This document shows, piece by piece, positions 6,764 to 13,931 of a DNA stretch of 19,592 nucleotides; position 1 is the first letter of the stretch, and every line of letters begins with the position of its first letter. This stretch comes from Chloroflexota bacterium (GTDB lineage: Bacteria; Chloroflexota; Anaerolineae; UBA1429). A program made the position numbers and the translations under genes. The notes under the pieces are model-generated. The model had not been told where the DNA came from. It was given only the letters and a program-made list of their open reading frames with translations, and did no database searches. The DNA is taken from assembly GCA_012513595.1 (NCBI GenBank), contig JAAZBY010000253.1, positions 1-19,592 on the forward strand. Direction: 5' to 3'.

Positions 6764-9538
6764 TCAGGAGCGCGAACGCGAGGCCCGCCGCACGATCCAC
6801 TTGCGCCCTTCCTCGGCCAGCAGCATGAACGGCGGGCACGCACAGAGCAGGAGCCAATCCACACCCCGCAGTGGTGCCGTGTCGAAGAAGGCCTGAAGCG
6901 GCGGCACGTACACGATCGCGAGGATCAGGACCAGCTCAGCGGCAATGCCGAAAAGTACCAACCGGTTACTGAAGAGGCCCAGGTGAAAGATCGACAGCAC
7001 CTCAGATCTGTTGCCAAAGACGTTCCCGATCTGCGAAGCCACGATGGCCGCCAGGCAGGCGGTCGTCGCGGTCAGGTACAAAAGAGGGTCTTCCTTCGGA
7101 CCAGGCAGCGGCGACACGACCCCGGCAAAGCCACGCGACCAGTAGATCCAGTAGAAGGCGGCCATCGCCAGGATCCCCTCGAGCATCCCCTCCCAAAGGT
7201 AGGCCCTGGCCAGAAGCTTCAGGTCCACCAGGTGGGCGCTCTTGGAGCGGGGCGGGACGGCCATCACCCCCGGCTCCGGCAGGTCGGCGCCTAGCGCCAG
7301 CGCTGGCACCAAGTCGGTGCCCAGGTCCACGGCCAGTATCTGCATGATCGTGAGCCCCAAGGGGATGCGCCCGCCGCTGAGGACAAAGAACAAGAAGGGA
7401 AGGGCCTCGGGCATGTTGCTGGCAAAGATGTAGGTGCTGAACTTGCGGATGTTGGCATAGACGGCGCGCCCCTCCTCGATGGCGTTGACGATCGAGGCAA
7501 AGTTGTCGTCGGTAAGGATCATGTCGGAGGCCTCTTTGGCCACGTCGGTGCCCGAGAGCCCCATGGCGATGCCGATATCGGAGCGCCGCAGGGCGGGAGC
7601 ATCGTTCACGCCGTCCCCGGTCACCGCGACGACCTCGCCCAGCGTCTTGAGGGCCGAGACAACCCGGAGCTTGTCTTCCGGAGACACGCGCGCAAAGATG
7701 ACGTCGTCCTTGGAACCCAGGAGGGCCAGCAGGCTGTCCTCCGGCATCTGGCCCAGTTCGACGCCGGTGACCACGCGGCCCTGGTCGCTGGAAAAGATCC
7801 CCAGCCGCGTGGCCACGGAGCGGGCCGTCAGTCCATAGTCCCCGGTGATCATGATGATGCGCACCTGGGCCCGGTGGCAAAGCTCGACGGCGTGGGCGAC
7901 CTCGGGCCGCGGCGGGTCCATCATCGCCAGGAGGCCGGCAAACACGAGCCCCTGCTCGATGGCGTCCGCGTCGGCGGTGTGATGATCCTCGTCATCGCGC
8001 AGCGGGCGGTAGGCCGCCGCCAGGACGCGGAGAGCCTGCGCCGCATAGGCGTCGTTGTGGGCGGTGATGCGGTCGCGCCACTCCTGGGACAGGGGGTGCT
8101 GCTGGCCGTCCACGAGGATGGCGTCGCAGCGCGACAGGATCTCGAGCGGGGCGCCCTTGACGTAAGCCACCTCGCCCTGCCCCTGCGCGTGCACCGTGCT
8201 CATCCGCTTGCGTCGCGACTCAAACGGATACTCGCGCAGGCGGGGTTGCGCGCGTGCCAGGGCGTCGAACTCCAGGCCGCACTTGGCCGAGGCCACCAGG
8301 AGCGCCGCCTCGGTGGGGTCGCCCAGGATCGACCAGCGGCCGCCGTCGCCCTCGGGCGGCAAGAGCCGCGCGTTGTTGCAGAGCGCCGCCGCGGTGAGCA
8401 GGAGGACGAGGTCGGGCTCGTCACACGTCCCCACGCGGCCGTCCGCCGTGACCAGCTGCCCCTCCGGACGGTACCCATAGCCGCTGGCCTGGAACTCCTG
8501 CCCGCCGGCCCACAGCCGCAGGACCGTCATTTCGTTCTGGGTGAGCGTGCCGGTCTTGTCGGTGCAGATGACCGTCGTGCAACCCAGCGTCTCCACGGCG
8601 GAGAGGCGCTTGACCAGGGCATTGCGGCGGGCCATGCGCTGCACGCCCATAGCCAGTGAGAGGGTCACGGTGGGCAGCATTCCTTCCGGCACGAACGCTA
8701 CGATGATGCCGACGCCAAAGATAAAGGCCTCAGCCGCCTGCATCCCCGCCACCAGGGCACCGATGGCGAAAAAGAGGACGCCTAGCACAACGGCGGTGAT
8801 CGTGACCCAACGGACGGCGCGGGCCACCTCCACCTGGATCGGGCTGGTCTCCTCCTGGACCGTCTGGGTGAGGTCGGTGATCCGTCCCAGTTCTGTGCGC
8901 ATGCCGGTGGCCGAGACGACCGCCCGCCCCGTGCCGGTGGCCACGCTGGTACCGGCAAAGACCATGTTGGTGATCTCGGTGCGGCCGATGTCATCGCGCA
9001 GCACGGGCTCAGCGCTGCGGCGGACGGGCATCGATTCGCCGGTGAGGGTGGCGTTGTTGGTGCGCAGCTCGAACTCTTCGACGAGGCGCGCGTCGGCAGA
9101 GATCAGCTCGCCTTCGGACAGGAGCACCAAATCCCCGGGCACCAACTCGTCGGCCAGCAAGCGGCATTCCGCACCGTTGCGCACCACGCGCGCATGCGCC
9201 GGCAGGAGTTTCCTGAGGGCCTCGATGGCCCGCTCGGCGCGGTACTCTTGCCAGAAGCTGAACAGGGCGTTGATGACGATGACGCCGATGACAGCGATGC
9301 CAAGCTGCGGCATGCGGGCGACGAAGGCCATGCCACTGGCAGCCCACAGGAGCAGCGCCATGAGGTGGGTAAAGTTGGCCAGGAGGTTGAAGATGATGGG
9401 CTTGCGCGGCGCCTCACGCAGGGTGTTCGGCCCGTACTGGGCCAAGCGGCGCCCGGCCTCCTGCGAGGTGAGGCCCTCCGGGGAGGTCTCGAGGGCCTCA
9501 TAGACCAGTTGCGGAGATAGCGTTTCCAGGCGTTCCAT
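6764..9538 (-). CDS. Na,K-ATPase-like cation-transporting P-type ATPase
   Basis: This 924-aa P-type ATPase has all the hallmark motifs. These are an actuator TGES (166-169), phosphorylation motif DKTGT with Asp327, nucleotide-binding KGAPLE (461-466), TGD at 565-567, and hinge TGDGVND (640-646). The membrane ion site resembles animal Na,K-ATPase more than the Ca pumps. M4 has PEG (Glu285), M5 has Tyr703, Ser707, Asn708 and Glu711 in the order of Y771/S775/N776/E779, and M6 has VDLGTD with Asp738 and Asp742. Asp738 aligns with Na,K D804, where SERCA has Asn. The start MERLETLS at 9538 has AGAGGT six bases upstream; earlier in-frame codons look non-coding. Two TrkA-type K+ regulators follow within 16 nt. 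Na+ or H+ export with K+ uptake is the best guess; Ca2+ cannot be excluded. Confidence 0.92.
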   Translation of the reverse strand: MERLETLSPQLVYEALETSPEGLTSQEAGRRLAQYGPNTLREAPRKPIIFNLLANFTHLMALLLWAASGMAFVARMPQLGIAVIGVIVINALFSFWQEYRAERAIEALRKLLPAHARVVRNGAECRLLADELVPGDLVLLSEGELISADARLVEEFELRTNNATLTGESMPVRRSAEPVLRDDIGRTEITNMVFAGTSVATGTGRAVVSATGMRTELGRITDLTQTVQEETSPIQVEVARAVRWVTITAVVLGVLFFAIGALVAGMQAAEAFIFGVGIIVAFVPEGMLPTVTLSLAMGVQRMARRNALVKRLSAVETLGCTTVICTDKTGTLTQNEMTVLRLWAGGQEFQASGYGYRPEGQLVTADGRVGTCDEPDLVLLLTAAALCNNARLLPPEGDGGRWSILGDPTEAALLVASAKCGLEFDALARAQPRLREYPFESRRKRMSTVHAQGQGEVAYVKGAPLEILSRCDAILVDGQQHPLSQEWRDRITAHNDAYAAQALRVLAAAYRPLRDDEDHHTADADAIEQGLVFAGLLAMMDPPRPEVAHAVELCHRAQVRIIMITGDYGLTARSVATRLGIFSSDQGRVVTGVELGQMPEDSLLALLGSKDDVIFARVSPEDKLRVVSALKTLGEVVAVTGDGVNDAPALRRSDIGIAMGLSGTDVAKEASDMILTDDNFASIVNAIEEGRAVYANIRKFSTYIFASNMPEALPFLFFVLSGGRIPLGLTIMQILAVDLGTDLVPALALGADLPEPGVMAVPPRSKSAHLVDLKLLARAYLWEGMLEGILAMAAFYWIYWSRGFAGVVSPLPGPKEDPLLYLTATTACLAAIVASQIGNVFGNRSEVLSIFHLGLFSNRLVLFGIAAELVLILAIVYVPPLQAFFDTAPLRGVDWLLLCACPPFMLLAEEGRKWIVRRASRSRS

Positions 9539-9598
9539 CGAGTAACCTCTCGTGGCACAGGTGTGTGCGCCGGAACGGCACCAGATTGAGCCCCTTTC

Positions 9599-9639
9599 CT
9601 GCCAGGCTGGGCCCGCGGACGACTCTGCCAGGCAGTATA
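9599..9639 (-). promoter_or_regulatory. Possible promoter and paired repeat upstream of the P-type ATPase
   Basis: On the minus strand a good -10 hexamer TATACT (9634-9639) lies about 95 nt before the ATPase start, but the -35 position is poor. Just downstream, CTGCCAGGC (plus-strand reading) occurs twice, at 9599-9607 and 9625-9633, 26 nt apart. The second copy is part of the palindrome CTGCC-A-GGCAG and touches the -10. This looks like a paired regulator site; its ligand and protein are unknown. The rest of the 178-nt gap (9539-9716) shows only a weak GC hairpin after the PAC2 stop. Confidence 0.35.
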
Positions 9640-9716
9640 AGGCCAGAAGAGACGCACAGTGAGGGTTGGCGTCGACCAAACCGGCCGACGGCGGTGGGCA
9701 GGGGCCAGCCCCCTCC

Positions 9717-10646
9717 TTACGGCTCGTCCTCCTCCGTAGTGTCGTCAAAGAGGTCCTTCAGACCCTCGATCCACACGTCTCCGAGCGGCGCAAAGGGTCG
9801 CTCGCGGAACTCGGAGCGCACCCGTTGCAGGAACTCGTCCACACCGAGCTCGGGCATGTTGTGCGCCAGTTGATGCAGTTTGTCGTTCCAACTGGCGATC
9901 AGGTCGCGCGCCTGTTCCTGCAGGTCAGACAGGTCGATCGCCAGCCCCAACATGTGGTTCACGCGGACCATCAGATCGTACCACGCCTTATAGTCCTCGC
10001 CAATCACCACTGGCTGGACGGAGACCCCGGTCTGAGAAAAGTCATACGAAGGGACCAGGCTGGTGAACCCGACGATCTCGATATCGCGCTGCTCGGCCGC
10101 GTACACGATGTAGGTGCAGATGGTCGTCCCACCCTCATAGTTGGAAAAGCGCACGGCATAGTCGCGCAGCTCGGCCTTCAGGCGGGGGAGGGAATACACG
10201 CAGGAGACCTCGCGATCCTTGTCATACGGCACGGCGCCGTACACGCCGGCCAGCACGACGACGCGCTCTACGCCCAAAGCCTGGACGGCGTCCAGGAAGG
10301 CGTCGGCATACTGCTCGTGGTTTAGCTGGGGCTCGTCCCCCAGGAAGATGGCCAGGCCGTCTTCAGCGTCACCGACGCAGTAGAACTCGTTCCCCTTTTC
10401 GTCCATGCGCTCGACGTGGCCCTCGGCCAGCTTGACCACCGGGCGCATGAGATGATGCCCCGTGGGGATCTGGAACAGGTAGTAGCCGCCCGGTACAAGG
10501 CGGCCAAAGGGGCGCGCCCCGATCAGGTCGATCAGGTAGTTCGGCAGGCCGGAAGACACGTCGCCCGCGTCTGCCCACTGCTGCCAGCCGGCGATCAGCG
10601 TGCGCACCCGGCTAGGTCGTTCCCAGAACTCGACGAGCTCACTCAT
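9717..10646 (-). CDS. PAC2-family protein (proteasome assembly chaperone-like)
   Basis: This 309-aa protein matches the PAC2 family of soluble single-domain proteins related to eukaryotic proteasome assembly chaperone 2. It shows the expected N-terminal WQQWADAG region (21-28), a strand-loop VVVLAGVYGAVPYDK (129-143), the SLVPSYDF block near 196, and an acidic helical C-terminal region ending in EEDEP. No signal peptide or membrane helix is present. The bacterial function is not established. No proteasome subunit or other partner is encoded nearby. The gene stands alone between two intergenic gaps, with a convincing promoter at 10900-10929, and its start at 10646 follows GGGGAG. Family assignment is good; a biochemical role should not be inferred. 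Confidence 0.85.
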   Translation of the reverse strand: MSELVEFWERPSRVRTLIAGWQQWADAGDVSSGLPNYLIDLIGARPFGRLVPGGYYLFQIPTGHHLMRPVVKLAEGHVERMDEKGNEFYCVGDAEDGLAIFLGDEPQLNHEQYADAFLDAVQALGVERVVVLAGVYGAVPYDKDREVSCVYSLPRLKAELRDYAVRFSNYEGGTTICTYIVYAAEQRDIEIVGFTSLVPSYDFSQTGVSVQPVVIGEDYKAWYDLMVRVNHMLGLAIDLSDLQEQARDLIASWNDKLHQLAHNMPELGVDEFLQRVRSEFRERPFAPLGDVWIEGLKDLFDDTTEEDEP

Positions 10647-10733
10647 GGGATAGCTTCTCCCCGCCCTTGCGGCGGTGCACGTCCGCGGCGCCGGGGCGCC
10701 CGATTGGTGCCCGTAGCCGCCGCTCTACACAGA

Positions 10734-10769
10734 GCAGCCCGCCCACCATTGACAGGGCGGGCGGGCTGC
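10734..10769 (-). promoter_or_regulatory. Strong hairpin in the PAC2 leader, possible attenuator
   Basis: Arms 10734-10744 and 10759-10769 are perfectly complementary (11 bp, GCAGCCCGCCC) around a 14-nt loop. It lies between the PAC2 promoter and start codon, so it would be transcribed in the leader. On the minus strand it is followed by TCTGTGTAG, only moderately T-rich. A second short hairpin (GCTCT-ACAC-AGAGC, 10722-10735) shares two bases with its base, so the two could compete. Terminator, attenuator or stabilising structure are all possible. Confidence 0.45.
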
Positions 10770-10899
10770 GATTCCCCCGACCAGCAGCGCCCCGGCCCAA
10801 ACGCAGGCGTCGGCGCAAACGATCGGCCACGGCGCGGGCAGCCGGGCGGCGCGTGACGCCAACCCACCCTTCCTGCCAACGCCCTTACGGCCTGCAATC

Positions 10900-10929
10900 A
10901 TCATAGCACAGCATTGCTAGCAGCGTCAA
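10900..10929 (-). promoter_or_regulatory. Sigma70-type promoter of the PAC2 gene
   Basis: On the minus strand TTGACG (10924-10929) and TATGAT (10900-10905) are 18 nt apart, in a locally AT-richer patch. Initiation would be near 10893, giving a leader of about 247 nt before the ATG at 10646. The 332-nt gap 10647-10978 therefore holds, in order of transcription, the peptidase terminator, this promoter and a structured leader. Confidence 0.65.
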
Positions 10930-10937
10930 CTTGCGCC

Positions 10938-10977
10938 CGGCCCTCTCCCGTGGCGGGCCGACTGCGCCGGTCGGCGC
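10938..10977 (-). terminator. Likely terminator of the peptidase transcript
   Basis: Directly after the peptidase stop, GCGCC-GGTC-GGCGC (10964-10977) and a 6-bp stem CGGCCC/GGGCCG (10938-10943 with 10955-10960) can form tandem hairpins. There is no T tract, so the call rests on position between the stop codon and the next promoter. Confidence 0.35.
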
Positions 10978-10978
10978 T

Positions 10979-13894
10979 CTACAGCACCTTGGTCACCTCC
11001 AGCCAGCCGTCGCCCTGAACGTTGGCCGAGCGGATCGCCTCTGGCGAGCCGACGACCACCACGCGGCCAGACTCGCGCATCTTGTCCAGGACGGCGGCCA
11101 GAGCGCGAAAGTCCGCCAGGGTGGTGCCAAGCACTTCGTCGCGGCGCGCCTGGCGGATGGCGTCGGTGTCTCCGATCAGATAGCGCGCCAGGGAGGTGTA
11201 CCCCTTGGCATCCGGCAGGAGGTAGGCATCCATCGAGCCGATGGTGCCGATGATGCTCTTGGTCAGCTCGCCGTCGCTCAGCTCCAGCGCCCGCAAAAAG
11301 TCGCCGGTGCGGTCATACACATCCAGCGTGCTGCGCAGGTTTGGGTCGCGGTACGACACGTAGGTCCACACCCCCGAGCGCAGGTCGAACAGGCAAAAGC
11401 CCCCGTAGGCGCCGCCCTGGATGCGCACCCGCTCCCACAGCCAGGTCGCGCGGAGGTGGTTGGTGATCACGGCGGCGGAGCCGTCGTATTCGTAGCCCAG
11501 CTCAAAGAGGTTGGCGCCCTTGGCCACATAGTTCACCTGCGCGGGGATGGTGAGCCCCTCGTTGGCCGGCGTCGCCGACGCGGCCCAGGTGGCGCGGGCG
11601 CAGGGGGCCGACGGCAGACTGTCGAGCAGTGCCGCCAGGGGCGCATTCAGCCCCTCCCAGTGTGCCGCGTCGAGCGTCACGTTGGCGAGCAGCCCCTGCC
11701 GGTTGATGAGCAGGCGGCGGACCTCCTCGAGCCTGGCGAGCACCGAGGGCCAGTCCGAGTCGACCTCCTGCGCCAGCCGACGGAGGAAAAAGAGCTGTGA
11801 GACGCCTCCGGTCTGTTCGCCCAGCCAGTCGGCTTCGGAGTAGTTGGCACGCAGGCGCACGTTGGCGATCGCGTGGCCGCCTGGCACCAGGCCGGCCTCC
11901 ATGCCGGCCTTGCTCTCCAGCACCATCTGGCGGAAGCGCTCGCGGTTGTCAAGCTTTACATGCAGCAGAATGTCGCTGAGGATCTCGAGCAGCGCGCCGG
12001 CCTGGGGAATGGTGGCCTTGCCGCGTACCACCAGGTAGGCGGCCGCTTCCTGCTGACCCTCGACTGACGAGACCATGAGGCTCTGGCCGATGCCGCCCGT
12101 CTGGCGCCCGATGCGCTGCGATAGCTTGACGTAATCCGCCGTCTCGGTGCCGATCTCGGTCAGGCAGGCGGCAAAGAGGGGAACGTAGGGCAGCAGATCC
12201 GCGGGCACTACGTGCGCGTCCATGGCCAGGTCCAGGTAGACGATGCCGTTGGTAAAGAGGTCGTGATACAGCACGGGCCGGCCCGCCAAGGATGACTCGT
12301 GCAGGGGGATGGTCGGCGCAGCCCGATCCAGGTCCTCCAGAGTCAGGCTGGGGATCGCGGCCAGCACTTCCGGGGGATCGGGGGCCTCCTGGTTGGCCTT
12401 CAGCGCGGCCGTAGCCTGCACGATGGCCTGCAAGTCGCCGTCGGCCAGGCCGGCACGGATGCCGGCCAGTTCGTCGCGCTCGGCGGCCTCCCGGCGCTCA
12501 CCGAGCCCCGGCTCGGGCTGCAGGACCAGCGTCACCCGGTGTTGGTTGGCGAGCAGGTACTTGTCGATCAGCCCCTCGAAGAAGCGCGGATCGTCCGCCA
12601 CGGCCGCCTTCACGGCGTTCAAAGGCCCCTCGAAAGCGATCGGCCCCAGCGGGTCGCCGCAGTAGCCCCAGGTGGCGAGCGCACGCATCATCAGGCTCAG
12701 CCCGCGAGGAAAGCGGCCCGTGTTGTTCTCGCGGAGGGCGAACTCGGTAGTGTTCAGCGCTGCCGCCACCGTGTCCGGGTCGATCCCCTCCTGCGCCAGC
12801 TGCGTGAGCGTGTCCAGGATCAGCCCCTCGATACGGTCGGCGTCTGCCGCCCGCGCGCCGCGCAGCCCGGTGGTCAGGTACAGCTGGCGGATCTCGGCGT
12901 CCAGCCCGGCACCCGCTACGTCCTCGCCAAGGCCCGAGTCGATCAGGGACTTGTAGAGGGGTGAAGCCGACGTCCCGACCAGGATCTCCGACAGGATCTC
13001 CATCGCCATCACTAGCGTCTCGTCGGTCGCTTCCGGAAGGAGCCAGCCGACGGTGACAAGGGCCTTGGCGTCGCCCGATTCGTCCTCGCTGACGGGGTAA
13101 GGCACCGTGATGCGACGCGGCTCGCTGAAGGGCTCCTGGAGGGCGACCGATCCGTCGACCTCGCGGCGGTCGTAGCCCTCGAGGTACCCCGCCATCCGGC
13201 GTAGACGCTCCTCCGGATCGTCATTGCCGTAGAAAAAGATCATGGCGTTGGAGGGATGGTAGTAGTAGGCGTGAAAGTCAAGGAACCCCTGATAGGTGAG
13301 GTTGGTAATCTCCTGCGGGTCCCCGCCCGAGTCGGCGGCGTAGGCTGTGTCGGGGAAGAGGGTCTGCCGGCCATAGCGGTACAGGAGGCTATCGGGAGAC
13401 GAGTAGGCGCCGCGCATCTCGTTGTAAACCACGCCCTTGACGGTCAGCGGTGACTCGGGCGTGTCGAGTTCATAGTGCCACGCCTCCTGCTGAAAGGTCA
13501 TCTCAGACAGCAACGGGTGCAGCACCGCGTCCATGTATACGTCGATGAGGTTGTACAGGTCCTGCGTGTTGGTGCTGGCCACCGGGTACATGGTCTTGTC
13601 GGCGGCGGTGAAGGCGTTCAGGAAGGTCTTCAGCGAACCCTTGGCCAGCTCGATGAAGGGATCCTTGCTGGGGAAGCGCTGAGAGCCGCTGAGCACGGCG
13701 TGCTCCATGATGTGCGGCACGCCGGTGGAATCGCGCGGGGGCGTGCGGAAGTTGATGCCGAAGCACTTGTTCTCGTCATGGTTTTCCAGCGAGAGGAGTT
13801 CCGCGCCGGTGACCTGGTGGCGGAACAGCCGCGCCCGCGTGTCCAGCTCGGGGATGTGCTCGTCGCGGAGCAGCTCGAACCCGTGCATGTCCAT
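10979..13894 (-). CDS. M16C-family zinc metallopeptidase, PreP-like
   Basis: This 971-aa protein is a two-halved clamshell peptidase of the presequence protease (PreP) type. The inverted zinc motif is His61-x-x-Glu64-His65 (HIMEH). The distal zinc ligand is probably Glu159 in VVYNEMRG, 94 residues on, close to the 97 in human PreP. The C-terminal half carries the family's RIQGGAYG and SYRDPN segments, which complete the active site. These enzymes degrade short unstructured peptides in a closed chamber. No signal peptide is seen, so it should act in the cytoplasm. The start at 13894 follows AAGGAG with a 6-nt spacer; the frame continues further upstream but reads into the neighbouring gene. 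It lies 37 nt after an unrecognised gene and probably shares its transcript. Confidence 0.93.
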   Translation of the reverse strand: MDMHGFELLRDEHIPELDTRARLFRHQVTGAELLSLENHDENKCFGINFRTPPRDSTGVPHIMEHAVLSGSQRFPSKDPFIELAKGSLKTFLNAFTAADKTMYPVASTNTQDLYNLIDVYMDAVLHPLLSEMTFQQEAWHYELDTPESPLTVKGVVYNEMRGAYSSPDSLLYRYGRQTLFPDTAYAADSGGDPQEITNLTYQGFLDFHAYYYHPSNAMIFFYGNDDPEERLRRMAGYLEGYDRREVDGSVALQEPFSEPRRITVPYPVSEDESGDAKALVTVGWLLPEATDETLVMAMEILSEILVGTSASPLYKSLIDSGLGEDVAGAGLDAEIRQLYLTTGLRGARAADADRIEGLILDTLTQLAQEGIDPDTVAAALNTTEFALRENNTGRFPRGLSLMMRALATWGYCGDPLGPIAFEGPLNAVKAAVADDPRFFEGLIDKYLLANQHRVTLVLQPEPGLGERREAAERDELAGIRAGLADGDLQAIVQATAALKANQEAPDPPEVLAAIPSLTLEDLDRAAPTIPLHESSLAGRPVLYHDLFTNGIVYLDLAMDAHVVPADLLPYVPLFAACLTEIGTETADYVKLSQRIGRQTGGIGQSLMVSSVEGQQEAAAYLVVRGKATIPQAGALLEILSDILLHVKLDNRERFRQMVLESKAGMEAGLVPGGHAIANVRLRANYSEADWLGEQTGGVSQLFFLRRLAQEVDSDWPSVLARLEEVRRLLINRQGLLANVTLDAAHWEGLNAPLAALLDSLPSAPCARATWAASATPANEGLTIPAQVNYVAKGANLFELGYEYDGSAAVITNHLRATWLWERVRIQGGAYGGFCLFDLRSGVWTYVSYRDPNLRSTLDVYDRTGDFLRALELSDGELTKSIIGTIGSMDAYLLPDAKGYTSLARYLIGDTDAIRQARRDEVLGTTLADFRALAAVLDKMRESGRVVVVGSPEAIRSANVQGDGWLEVTKVL

Positions 13895-13931
13895 GTCTAT
13901 CTCCTTATGATCGCAGCAGGATGGTGCAGAG

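Noticed and set aside
9539..9748. Upstream extension of the P-type ATPase frame
   Set aside because: The extra 70 residues overlap the PAC2 gene end, lack family similarity, and a good ribosome binding site supports the 9538 start.
10639..10830. Small minus-strand frame in the PAC2 leader whose stop overlaps the PAC2 start
   Set aside because: It could look like a translationally coupled leader peptide, but it is Arg/Gly-rich, matches nothing, lies in a very GC-rich stretch and has no good ribosome binding site.
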